Part shown: piece by piece, positions 17,138 through 26,021 of the stretch
How positions within the stretch are numbered: the first letter of the stretch is position 1
Layout: every line of letters begins with the position of its first letter
Assembly (NCBI RefSeq): GCF_025149915.1
Contig: NZ_CP102278.1
Location: 186,001-250,000 of the forward strand
Direction of reading: 5' to 3'
Length of the DNA stretch: 64,000 nucleotides
DNA from: Coprococcus eutactus
GTDB taxonomy: Bacteria > Bacillota > Clostridia > Lachnospirales > Lachnospiraceae
Notes under the pieces: model-generated
Database searches by the model: none
What the model was told of the DNA's origin: nothing
Seen by the model: only the letters and a program-made list of their open reading frames with translations
Translations under genes and position numbers: made by a program

Positions 17138-17163
17138 GCCTTTCTGGGAAAAATTGAAAGGAG
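17138..17163 (+). promoter_or_regulatory. Ribosome-binding-site sequestering hairpin
   Basis: CCTTTC (17139-17144) pairs with GAAAGG (17156-17161), the core of the AAAGGAGA ribosome binding site of the next gene. This suggests that the cobalamin riboswitch acts on translation; no T-run terminator is seen between the aptamer and the start codon. Confidence 0.55.
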
Positions 17164-17171
17164 ATACGTTT

Positions 17172-20100
17172 ATGAGAAGAAGAATTCTTGCGGCATGTAT
17201 GGCGATGTGCATGGCGGCAGCAACGGTTGTCACAAGCCCATGGGGCGGTGGCATGACAGCGTATGCAGCGGAAGAGACCAAGACGATCACGGTCTCAGCA
17301 TACGATTACACGGCAGTGGATGCCGGAATCGAGGGCGCCTCGAAGACAGGTGTCATAATGGAACAGACAGTCGAGGTGGATGCGGACACAACTACAACGC
17401 AGGCTGTACAGAAGGCATTTGACCAGGCTGGTGTATCAGTTGAAGGAGTATCAAGCGGATATGTGAGCAGTATCAATGGTCTTGGCGCAGGTGTGGGATA
17501 TTCAGGCTGGATGCTTGCCTATGACAATGACGACTATTCAAACTGGGGAATGAGCAGCATAGCTCTCAGTGATGGAGATAGTCTCAGATTTGATTATACA
17601 TGCAACGAAGATACGACGACCGATGATATCGGAAATGGCTACTACGGCAATCCGTATGTGAAGACACTCACAGTTGCAGGACAGACATTCAATATGTCAA
17701 AGAAGACGACATTTGATGCGAACTACAACATGACAAATACTTACTATATAAATGGTGAGGAGACAAAGGCAGCAGGTACAGAGGAAGATCCTTTTGTATT
17801 TGAGGTTTCTGTCCCTGCAAATGAGGCTCAGGCCGCATACATCACCATGGATACAAGTCTAAACAGCCACTATGCAGTGATCGATGGATGGTCTGTTTCA
17901 AAGGAGACTTATGATATAACAAATGGTCTTGATTTCTCGGTTTCTTCATTGGGAGGAAAATACAAGTCATATTTCACCATCAAGACAGATCTCAAAGCAA
18001 ACAACACATCTGACTCCTACAAGGAGATGCTTGACAGTTCGATCAAGTATATCAGAAACACAGTCACAGAGGCTGAGGTCGGTTCTGTAGGTGGAGAGTG
18101 GGCAGTTTTGGCTCTTGCCAGGTATGGATATGAGGATCCTGAGTGGTATACAGCATACTACAACAATGTTGTAAAGTACGTTCAGAATATAGGAAGCAAC
18201 AAGCTTCACTCACGTAAGCTCACAGACAACTCACGAGTTATCATTGGCCTTACAGCAATCGGCGCAGATCCTACAAATGTAGGTGGCTACAACCTTCTTG
18301 AGCCACTTGCGAATCTTGATGATGTTGTATGGCAGGGAATAAATGGCCCTATATATGCTCTTATCGCTCTTGACACAGGAGATTATGAGATCCCTGAGCT
18401 GCCAGATGACAGCACAGCAACACAGACGACAAGGGAAGGACTTATCCAGTACATACTTGACAAAGAGATCCCAGGCAGCGGCGGATGGGCTTTATGGGGC
18501 ACAAAGGCTGATCCTGACATCACGACAATGGCTGTTCAGGCCCTTGCACCATATTACAATACAAATGCTGATGTAAAGGCTGCAGTCAATCGTGGTATGA
18601 AGGCTATATCTGATCAGCAGTTATCAAATGGCGGCATGGGCTCATGGGGAACTGTAAACTCAGAGAGCTGCGCTCAGACAGTATGTGCGCTTTCTGATCT
18701 TGGAAGAGATGCCGACACAGATCCACAGTATGTAAAGAACATGAATTCTATCTTGGATGCAATGCTTTCCTTCTATATTGATGGAGGCGGATTTGCACAT
18801 GCAGCACAAAATGGAAAACTTTCAGTAAACATGATGGCTACAGAACAGGCTACATATGCTCTTGTATCATATGACAGATTTAAGACAGGAAAGACGACTC
18901 TCTACAACATGAGTGACAGAAAGAAACTCTATACGGAGAGCGCAGGTAAGAAGTCAGTTGAGAAAGCAAATGTAACAGTTGCTGATTTCGGCCTTGTATA
19001 TGATGGAACAGTAAAGGAGCCTAAGGTCACAGTTAAGTATGGTGACATTCTCCTCACAGAGGGCGTTGACTATACAAAGAAATTCAGCAACAACGTAGAG
19101 GCTGGAAGCATAGCAAAGGTAACTATCATCGGTATGGGTGATTATGAGGGACAGATAGAGAAGACATTCTCAATCTACTCGGCAGAGATAGAGGCGGCGG
19201 ATGTTGCTATCGATCAGACGGTATTTGTTGCAGATGGAAAGGTTAAGAAACCAAATGTGACAGTTACGCACGCTGGTACGACACTCAAGGCAAATACAGA
19301 CTACACAGTTGCATTTGCAAACAATGTACTTCCTGGAAAGGCAACACTTACAGTTACAGGTAAGGGCAAGTATACAGGCAAGGTCGTAAAATATTACACA
19401 TTAAATGCAACACATATCTCAAAGGCAGACATTACAGTTTTAACAGAGGAATATGTTACAGACGGAACAGAGAAGACACCAGCAGTCAGCGTAGCATATA
19501 ACGGCAAGAAACTTAAGTCTGGTACAGATTACTCAGTAAGCTACATCGATAATGTAAACGCAGGAACAGCAAGCGTGAGGATCACAGGAATCAAGTATTA
19601 CTCAGGTTCAGTTGAGTATACATTTGAGATCAAGCCAATTGAGCTGACTGATGCGGTTGTGACAGTTGACACAGACGATATTGTTGCGGACGGCAGCAAG
19701 AAGACACCTACAGTAAATGTAACACTTGGAGATACTGTTCTTGAGGCTGGCAAGGACTTCACAGTTTCGTATTTTAGCAATGTAAAGGTTGGAACAGCGA
19801 AGGCTACTGTAACAGGAATTGGAAACTATACAGGAAAGATTAAGCAGGCATTTGAGATCAAGGATGGTAAGACAGAGATAACAGCAGCTTCACTTGAAGA
19901 GGGCGCTGTAGCACTTGAGTGGAAGGCTGTAACGGCAGCTGATTCATATGCTGTATACAGAAAGGCTGAGAGCGAGAGCGAATTTGCAAAGATTGCAGAG
20001 ACAGAGAAACTTAGCTACAGTGATAAGACAGCAAAGGCCGGAGTGTCATATGAGTATGAGGTAAGACCTGTTGTCGGAAAGTCGTTTGGAAGCTCAGAGG

Positions 20101-20933
20101 CAGTCAAGGTGGCAGTACTTGCAGCACCTGCAGCAAAGCTTACAAATATAAAGGCTGGTATCGAGGTAACATGGAATGCATCAGCAAATGCTGACAGCTA
20201 TGTGGTACTTAGAAAGACTGGAACATCAGACACATGGGAGAAGATAGCAGATGCTGTTAAGACAACCTATGTTGATAAGAATGTGACAGAGAAGACAGTT
20301 TACACATACGCAGTACAGGCTGTATCAGAGGCTGGAACATCAGCATATACAGGCAAGAGCGTGACAAGAAAGACTCCTATCACAACACTTGCAACACCAG
20401 CAGTTACACTCAGCAATGCAAAAGCAGGAGTGACACTGAAGTGGAACAAGGTAGCAGGCGCTAAACAGTATGTTGTTTACAGAAAGGCTGGAAATGCCAA
20501 GATATGGACAAAGGTTGCCACTGTTAAGACACTCTCATATGCTGACCGTCGGGTAAAGGCTGGAGTTAAGTACACATATGCGGTAAAGGCATCTGGAGAT
20601 TATGCAATATCTTCATACAAGGCAAAGGCTATTTACAGAGTAAATGGACAGGCTATAAATTACTACTGCTCACCTGAAAAGGCTAAGATAGAGGTAGAGG
20701 TAAAGAAGGATGCAAAGGCAACAGGATATCAGGTACAGTACGCAAAGAGCAGTGCTTTCACCGGATCTAAGATTGTAACATTTGCTGGAGTAAAGAAGAA
20801 CGATCTCACAGTTAAGACAGCCGGAGTAGGAACAAAGTATTATGTTCGTGTGAGAAGCTACAAGAAGGTTGGAAGTACTGTATATTATGGAGCTTGGAGC
20901 AGCAGCGTAAGCGTTGTGACTGAGAAGTATTAA
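17172..20933 (+). CDS. Secreted intrinsic-factor-like protein: DUF4430, alpha/alpha barrel, Ig-like and FN3-like domains
   Basis: A 1253-residue exported protein under a cobalamin riboswitch. A signal peptide (MRRRILAACMAMCMAAATVV, cleavage near AYAA) is followed by a DUF4430 domain (about 40-155; GYSGWMLAYDN and LSDGDSLRFDYTC are its hallmarks). DUF4430 is related to the C-terminal beta-domain of transcobalamin and intrinsic factor. An alpha/alpha-toroid region of terpenoid-cyclase/prenyltransferase type spans about 270-565, with repeats such as GEWAVLALARYGY, NGGMGSWGT and SESCAQTVCALSDLG; the N-terminal half of intrinsic factor has the same fold. Four Ig-like repeats of about 75 residues (near 596, 672, 748 and 823) and about four fibronectin-III-like modules (897-1253) follow as a stalk. 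I see no LPXTG, lipobox or C-terminal anchor. ATG 17172 has an AAAGGAGA site. I infer corrinoid binding at the surface; a glycan or peptide ligand cannot be excluded. Confidence 0.82.
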   Translation: MRRRILAACMAMCMAAATVVTSPWGGGMTAYAAEETKTITVSAYDYTAVDAGIEGASKTGVIMEQTVEVDADTTTTQAVQKAFDQAGVSVEGVSSGYVSSINGLGAGVGYSGWMLAYDNDDYSNWGMSSIALSDGDSLRFDYTCNEDTTTDDIGNGYYGNPYVKTLTVAGQTFNMSKKTTFDANYNMTNTYYINGEETKAAGTEEDPFVFEVSVPANEAQAAYITMDTSLNSHYAVIDGWSVSKETYDITNGLDFSVSSLGGKYKSYFTIKTDLKANNTSDSYKEMLDSSIKYIRNTVTEAEVGSVGGEWAVLALARYGYEDPEWYTAYYNNVVKYVQNIGSNKLHSRKLTDNSRVIIGLTAIGADPTNVGGYNLLEPLANLDDVVWQGINGPIYALIALDTGDYEIPELPDDSTATQTTREGLIQYILDKEIPGSGGWALWGTKADPDITTMAVQALAPYYNTNADVKAAVNRGMKAISDQQLSNGGMGSWGTVNSESCAQTVCALSDLGRDADTDPQYVKNMNSILDAMLSFYIDGGGFAHAAQNGKLSVNMMATEQATYALVSYDRFKTGKTTLYNMSDRKKLYTESAGKKSVEKANVTVADFGLVYDGTVKEPKVTVKYGDILLTEGVDYTKKFSNNVEAGSIAKVTIIGMGDYEGQIEKTFSIYSAEIEAADVAIDQTVFVADGKVKKPNVTVTHAGTTLKANTDYTVAFANNVLPGKATLTVTGKGKYTGKVVKYYTLNATHISKADITVLTEEYVTDGTEKTPAVSVAYNGKKLKSGTDYSVSYIDNVNAGTASVRITGIKYYSGSVEYTFEIKPIELTDAVVTVDTDDIVADGSKKTPTVNVTLGDTVLEAGKDFTVSYFSNVKVGTAKATVTGIGNYTGKIKQAFEIKDGKTEITAASLEEGAVALEWKAVTAADSYAVYRKAESESEFAKIAETEKLSYSDKTAKAGVSYEYEVRPVVGKSFGSSEAVKVAVLAAPAAKLTNIKAGIEVTWNASANADSYVVLRKTGTSDTWEKIADAVKTTYVDKNVTEKTVYTYAVQAVSEAGTSAYTGKSVTRKTPITTLATPAVTLSNAKAGVTLKWNKVAGAKQYVVYRKAGNAKIWTKVATVKTLSYADRRVKAGVKYTYAVKASGDYAISSYKAKAIYRVNGQAINYYCSPEKAKIEVEVKKDAKATGYQVQYAKSSAFTGSKIVTFAGVKKNDLTVKTAGVGTKYYVRVRSYKKVGSTVYYGAWSSSVSVVTEKY

Positions 20934-20945
20934 TTTATATAGTTT

Positions 20946-22067
20946 ATGGATAAAATAAAACAGTTTATAGCAAAATATAAAAAGCAGATTATTGGATCTT
21001 GTGTTATGCTCCTGCTCCTGGTGTGGGCTTTCTGGTATGGGGGAAATACTCCCGGTGCCAGAGGATTTCATATAGATAGGGCAGACCAGGGTTCAACCAC
21101 TGAAAGCCAGGCCGGTGACGCAACAGACATCGGCTCAGGCTCAAGCGGTGACAAACCGGTGGTTGTGACTACACAGGATGGCAGTACAGCGACGGATACC
21201 CAGAGCAGCACTGCTTCGGAGGCGGCTACATCCGGTAAGAAGGAGCAGAACAGTTCTGAGACTACGGACAGCACTAGTTCCGGGGGTGGAACTGATAGTA
21301 CTGCAGATTCGGGAAAAGATGGAGGAAAGGGTGATGGCAATAAGCCGTCTGATAAACCTTCTGACGGAAAGCCGGGTGTTAACGGAACTACAGAGCGCAG
21401 AAATACGACTGAGAACACCCGCACAACGGAGAGTACTAGAACAACGGAGAGTACTAGAACTACGGAGAGTACTAGAACGACAGAGAGTACCCGTACAACG
21501 GAGAGTACCCGGACGACAGAGAGCACCCGCACAACGGAGAGTACTAGAACTACGGAGAGTACGCGTACGACCGAGAGTACTCATACAACTGCATCGACAA
21601 AGACTACAGAGAATACCACCGAAAAGACAACTGCACCAACGACTGAGAGTTCAAGTGGAGAGACTTACCACTGTACAATATATATAAGTTGCTATACGAT
21701 TCTGGACAATTGGGACTGGCTCAAGGAGTCAAAACAGGATTATGTACCAGAGGGCGGCGAGATACTTGGAACAGTGAGCGTGTCATTTACGGATGGAGAT
21801 ACGGTGTTTGACGTGCTTAGAGCCGTGTGCAGAGATTACGGAATACAGCTTGAATATAGCTGGACGCCAGCATATGGAAGTTATTATATAGAGGGCATCC
21901 ACAATCTTTATGAATTTGACTGTGGCAGTTTGTCCGGATGGATGTATTCGGTAAATGGATGGTTTCCAAATTATGGCTGTTCAAAGTACAGACTCAAGGA
22001 TGGGGACTCGATAAAATGGTTGTATACATGCAAAGGTCTTGGCAGTGATGTCGGAGGCGGCATGTAA
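20946..22067 (+). CDS. Membrane-anchored DUF4430 protein with TESTRT-repeat stalk
   Basis: A 373-residue protein. A single hydrophobic helix (about 13-33) after a basic N-terminus should act as an uncleaved anchor. Residues about 45-240 are Ser/Thr/Gly-rich and contain roughly nine tandem TTESTR units (about 155-215), likely an extended wall-crossing stalk and possibly glycosylated. The C-terminus (about 240-373) is a DUF4430 domain (CTIYISCYTILDNWDWL, GWMYSVNGWFPNYGCSKY, LKDGDSIKWLYTC) with several Cys that could form disulfides. It begins 12 nt after the stop of the barrel protein without a clear ribosome binding site, so translational coupling is likely. It may hand a corrinoid to the ECF transporter or form a clamp with the barrel of the upstream protein; both are inference from the intrinsic-factor fold and the operon. 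Confidence 0.8.
   Translation: MDKIKQFIAKYKKQIIGSCVMLLLLVWAFWYGGNTPGARGFHIDRADQGSTTESQAGDATDIGSGSSGDKPVVVTTQDGSTATDTQSSTASEAATSGKKEQNSSETTDSTSSGGGTDSTADSGKDGGKGDGNKPSDKPSDGKPGVNGTTERRNTTENTRTTESTRTTESTRTTESTRTTESTRTTESTRTTESTRTTESTRTTESTRTTESTHTTASTKTTENTTEKTTAPTTESSSGETYHCTIYISCYTILDNWDWLKESKQDYVPEGGEILGTVSVSFTDGDTVFDVLRAVCRDYGIQLEYSWTPAYGSYYIEGIHNLYEFDCGSLSGWMYSVNGWFPNYGCSKYRLKDGDSIKWLYTCKGLGSDVGGGM
21411..21590 (+). repeat. 18-bp coding tandem repeat
   Basis: About ten 18-bp units encode TTESTR hexapeptides. Units differ mainly at synonymous positions, so the array is probably maintained for its protein sequence, and copy number is likely to vary between strains. Confidence 0.85.
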
Positions 22068-22106
22068 AATTATTTTTTATTTAACTGATTGGAGAATATA
22101 CAGAAA

Positions 22107-23036
22107 ATGAACAGGAATGATTCATTTTCCGGCTATCATCCGATAGTAAATTTGATGTACTTTATATGTGCTATAGGATATGCCCTGGCATTTACCAATC
22201 CGGTATGCCTGGGCATATCGTTTATAGTAGCATTTGTGTACTCGGTTATACTTCGGGGACGGCATGGATTTATAACGAATTTGAAATATATGATTCCACT
22301 TATCGTGCTGACGGCACTTTTTAATCCGGCATTCAGCCATCAGGGTGTGACGATACTGGCATATCTGCCATCGGGAAATCCGCTCACCCTTGAATCTATA
22401 GCTTACGGTGTTATGGCTGCATTTTTGCTGGTGTGTGTGTTGTGCTGGTTCTCATGTTTTAATGCGGTCATAAGTTCTGATAAGATGGTTTATTTATTTG
22501 GAAAGCTGGCACCGGTATTATCTCTGGTGTTATCGATGACACTCAAGTTCATACCGGAACTCACGGCGCAGTTTGGAAAGGTGTACAGGGCGCAGAAGGC
22601 TTCCGGATACAATATAAATGGCAGATATTTTAAGAGCGTGCGTATGGGATGCCATGTCCTGTCATCGGTCGTGACATGGTCTCTTGAAAGAGCGCTTATC
22701 ACGGCAGATAGTATGAAAGCCCGCGGCTATGGTTTGCCGGGAAGGACAGCGTATTCGCTGTTCAGGTTCAGGAAGAGAGATGCCAGGGCGCTTGTGTATA
22801 TGCTGATATGCGGTGGCTACGTGCTCTGGGGAAGTATGCAGGGCGGTTTCAGGTTCTGGTATTATCCGGAGATAAGGGGCAATCTCACAGGAACCTTGAC
22901 GGTGAGCATGTATATAGTGTATGTGTGCCTGATCGGGCTTCCGGTATTTGTGCATGTGAGAGATGACATAAAGCAGAACCGTATGAAGATGACAGATGCT
23001 GCTTTGGCTTGCAATGATGGACAAGGTCTTAGATAA
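22107..23036 (+). CDS. ecfT: ECF transporter T component (EcfT)
   Basis: A 309-residue integral membrane protein with about six to eight hydrophobic segments. The cytoplasmic coupling motif ADSMKARGYGLPGRT (near 206-220) is the Ala-Arg-Gly signature by which T components contact the ECF ATPases. The ATG at 22107 is chosen, 12 nt after a GGAG; TTG at 22089 in the same frame is possible. It lies between the two DUF4430 genes and the fused ATPase/S gene on the same strand, so it completes an ECF importer whose substrate is indicated by the cobalamin riboswitch. Confidence 0.9.
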   Translation: MNRNDSFSGYHPIVNLMYFICAIGYALAFTNPVCLGISFIVAFVYSVILRGRHGFITNLKYMIPLIVLTALFNPAFSHQGVTILAYLPSGNPLTLESIAYGVMAAFLLVCVLCWFSCFNAVISSDKMVYLFGKLAPVLSLVLSMTLKFIPELTAQFGKVYRAQKASGYNINGRYFKSVRMGCHVLSSVVTWSLERALITADSMKARGYGLPGRTAYSLFRFRKRDARALVYMLICGGYVLWGSMQGGFRFWYYPEIRGNLTGTLTVSMYIVYVCLIGLPVFVHVRDDIKQNRMKMTDAALACNDGQGLR

Positions 23037-23115
23037 CCCCCAATATAATAGTCGTGTTTTATGAGATGAGATATGAATACAGGCAGGCTGATATTAGATA
23101 AAAGAGGATATAAAG

Positions 23116-26001
23116 TTGGATATTTATAAGAATATTTTTGATATAGATAAATTTAGTTTTGCATATCCGGACGGAAATGATGAGAGCGGCAGGACATATC
23201 TTCCGGATGCTCTCCGGGATACGGAGCTGCATGTCAGGCAGGGAGAGTTTGTTGTCATACTCGGAAGATCCGGATGTGGCAAGACCACTCTCCTCAGACA
23301 GCTGAAGCCATCGGTTACTCCGGTTGGCAAGAAGAAGGGACAGATAATTTTTGATGGTAAAGACATATGTAGTCTTGACGATAGGATGGCTGCATCTCAG
23401 ATCGGTTTTGTGTGGCAGGATGTGAATGCGCAGCTTGTGACGGACAAGGTGTGGCATGAGCTGGCATTTGGCCTTGAAAGCCTTGGGTATAACAACGGAT
23501 ATGTCAGAAGGCGGGTTGCGGAGATGGGTTCGTTCTTCGGACTTGGGGATATATTCCACAGAAAAGTGATGGAGCTGTCCGGCGGACAGAAACAGTTGGT
23601 AAATCTTGCCTCGGTTATGGCGATGTCACCGAAGGCGTTGGTGTTGGATGAGCCTACGAGCCAGCTCGATCCCATAGCGGCAAATGATTTTATAAACAGC
23701 CTTGTGAGGATAAACCGAGAACTTGGAACGACTATCATCATGACAGAACATCGTCTAGAGGATGTGCTTCCGGTATGCAACAGGTCGGTGGTCATGGAGA
23801 ATGGCAGGATCATCTATGACGGCGATGTGAGAGGATTTGCCGAGAGTGTCAGGACGAAGCGGATAGACAGAGGGCTTTATCTTTCTATGCCCGCTTCGGT
23901 TCAGATATATATGGGGCTTGAGAAAAATTCGGGAAAGCAGCTGCCTCTCACTGTGCCGGATGCCCGGGAGTGGCTTGTGGATTATGACAGGAAATTTAGA
24001 GAAAACGGCGGAGCTCCTGTGGTGCCGGAGATACAAAACAGAGGTGCTGATGAAGGCGTGAACGGTTCCGAAAACCAAGCTGACAATGCCGCAGTGGATA
24101 AAGGTGATAAGAAGCGAGGCGCCGTAAACGGTCAAAAAGATGCCGGATGCAGAGAGGAACATCCTGTGGTGTGCAGCCTGGATGAGGTCAGCTTCAGATA
24201 CGAGAGGAACACAGGGGATGTACTCAGACAGGTGAGCCTTGATATATATGCAAACGAAATTCTTATGATAAATGGAAGCAATGGCTGCGGTAAGTCGACT
24301 ATGTTGTCCCTGATCGCAAATTTGTACAGCCCGTATAGTGGAAAGCTTCGTATAGCTAAGAATTTAAGGACAGGGATGCTTCCACAGAACCCAGAACTTC
24401 TATTTACAAGGCGCTCGGTGAGGGATGAACTTATAGATGCAAATGACAGACAGCAGCTTGCAGAGATAGTCAGGTTCTGCAGGCTGGAGGAGCTTCTGGA
24501 CAGACATCCTTATGATCTGTCAGGCGGAGAGAAACAGAGACTTGGCTTGGCGAAGGTGCTCATAGCTGATCCGGATATCCTGCTCATGGACGAGCCGACA
24601 AAGGGACTGGACAATGGGTTCAAGATGCAGCTCGCGGACATGCTTAGAAAACTGCAGAAACGTGGAAAGACGATAGTTGTCGTCAGCCATGACATTGAGT
24701 TTTGTGCGGTGGCAGGCGACAGGGTTGCGTTGCTGTTTGACGGAGAGGTTGCGATGGTCGGTGATGTTAGAAGCTATATGTCAGACAACAATTTCTTTAC
24801 CACGGCGGCATCTAGAATATCTAGAAATATTCTGGACGGCGCGGTGACAGTTCGTGAGGTGCTGGCGGCATATGGTGCGGATATGGATGTGACAGGAGTG
24901 GCTGGCGGAGGAAATGACAGCAATCAGGGAATTGAAAATGAGTCATTGAGAATAGCTAATCAGGGAACTGCAGAAATGTCAGAGGCTGCTGGTATATCGG
25001 ACGATAAGCTTGCGGACATAATCCTTAACAAGGACAGGAAAGTTGAAAATCTCAGCATCTGGCAGATAGTGACCATCGCGGTCACAACGGTTATAATAAT
25101 ATTTGGATTCTGGAATACAATGTCTGTGTCAGATCTGTCCGGTCTTGTGCAGCAGATGACAGTGACAGCTGAGGGACGAAAGTATCTGGTGTTATATGGA
25201 GTTATGATCGCTGCGATATTAGGATTACTTGTTGCCATACGTCCCATAACCCAAAAGAGAAATGAAGACATAGTGATGGATTCGGTCGGACATGGATTTG
25301 GGAAGAGAACAGTGGTAAGTATTGTGGCTGTGCTCGTTCTGATACCTGCAACCATATGGTTTGGTGTGGCAAGGCTTGGTGACAAGAAGTATTTCTTCAT
25401 ATCACTGCTTGTTCTGCTTGAGGCTATGCTTCCGTTCTTCGTATCATTTGAGGATAGAAAGCCCAAGGTTAGAGATATAGTGACGCTGGCGGTCATGTGT
25501 GCGTTGGCGGTGACCGGAAGGACTGCATTCTTCATGCTGCCGAACTTCACCCCAGTCATGGCAATCGTTATCATTGCCGGGGTGGCGTTTGGGTGTGAAG
25601 GCGGATTTATCACCGGTGCAATGACTATGTTCGTGTCAAATTTCATCATGGGACAGGGGCCATGGACGCCGTGGCAGATGTTCGCCATGGGACTTGTGGG
25701 ATTCCTTGCCGGACTGTTCTTTGCAGGCAGAAGCGTGAGGACAAGAAACATGACAAAGCTGGGACTGTGTATATTTGGCGCGTTGATATGTATAGTTGTG
25801 TACGGCGGGATCATGAATCCTGCATCGGTCATCATGTGGCAGCCAAATGTGAATTTCAGCATGATCATGGCGTCTTATGTGACAGGATTTCCATTTGACC
25901 TTGCGCAGGCGACCGCGACTGTCATTGCGCTATGGCTTGTTGCGAGACCATTCCTGGAGAAGCTGGACAGGGTGAGGATAAAGTTTGGGGTACTAAAATA
26001 A
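23116..26001 (+). CDS. Single-chain ECF transporter: two ATPases fused to an S component
   Basis: A 961-residue fusion. The first ATPase (about 1-260) has Walker A GRSGCGKTT, signature ELSGGQKQ and Walker B ALVLDEPTSQLD. A low-complexity linker (about 305-350) leads to a second ATPase (about 352-590) with GSNGCGKST, DLSGGEKQR and ILLMDEPTKGLD. The C-terminal third (about 640-961) has roughly nine hydrophobic segments, including GVAFGCEGGFITGAMTMF and WTPWQMFAMGLVGFLAG, typical of ECF substrate-binding S components. The start is TTG with an AGAGGA site 7 nt upstream. ECF modules usually encode the two ATPases and S component separately; here one chain joins them, leaving only EcfT apart. Cobalamin or another corrinoid is the likely substrate because of the riboswitch. 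Confidence 0.88.
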   Translation: MDIYKNIFDIDKFSFAYPDGNDESGRTYLPDALRDTELHVRQGEFVVILGRSGCGKTTLLRQLKPSVTPVGKKKGQIIFDGKDICSLDDRMAASQIGFVWQDVNAQLVTDKVWHELAFGLESLGYNNGYVRRRVAEMGSFFGLGDIFHRKVMELSGGQKQLVNLASVMAMSPKALVLDEPTSQLDPIAANDFINSLVRINRELGTTIIMTEHRLEDVLPVCNRSVVMENGRIIYDGDVRGFAESVRTKRIDRGLYLSMPASVQIYMGLEKNSGKQLPLTVPDAREWLVDYDRKFRENGGAPVVPEIQNRGADEGVNGSENQADNAAVDKGDKKRGAVNGQKDAGCREEHPVVCSLDEVSFRYERNTGDVLRQVSLDIYANEILMINGSNGCGKSTMLSLIANLYSPYSGKLRIAKNLRTGMLPQNPELLFTRRSVRDELIDANDRQQLAEIVRFCRLEELLDRHPYDLSGGEKQRLGLAKVLIADPDILLMDEPTKGLDNGFKMQLADMLRKLQKRGKTIVVVSHDIEFCAVAGDRVALLFDGEVAMVGDVRSYMSDNNFFTTAASRISRNILDGAVTVREVLAAYGADMDVTGVAGGGNDSNQGIENESLRIANQGTAEMSEAAGISDDKLADIILNKDRKVENLSIWQIVTIAVTTVIIIFGFWNTMSVSDLSGLVQQMTVTAEGRKYLVLYGVMIAAILGLLVAIRPITQKRNEDIVMDSVGHGFGKRTVVSIVAVLVLIPATIWFGVARLGDKKYFFISLLVLLEAMLPFFVSFEDRKPKVRDIVTLAVMCALAVTGRTAFFMLPNFTPVMAIVIIAGVAFGCEGGFITGAMTMFVSNFIMGQGPWTPWQMFAMGLVGFLAGLFFAGRSVRTRNMTKLGLCIFGALICIVVYGGIMNPASVIMWQPNVNFSMIMASYVTGFPFDLAQATATVIALWLVARPFLEKLDRVRIKFGVLK

Positions 26002-26021
26002 AATGATTGAGGATTACGGCT

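Noticed and set aside
17172..20933. Sortase-anchored adhesin
   Set aside because: No LPXTG-like motif, hydrophobic tail or basic C-terminus is present; the cobalamin riboswitch and the DUF4430/barrel domains suggest ligand capture instead.
21411..21590. Tandem repeats that could suggest a CRISPR array
   Set aside because: The 18-bp units have no unique spacers and lie in frame within a coding sequence.
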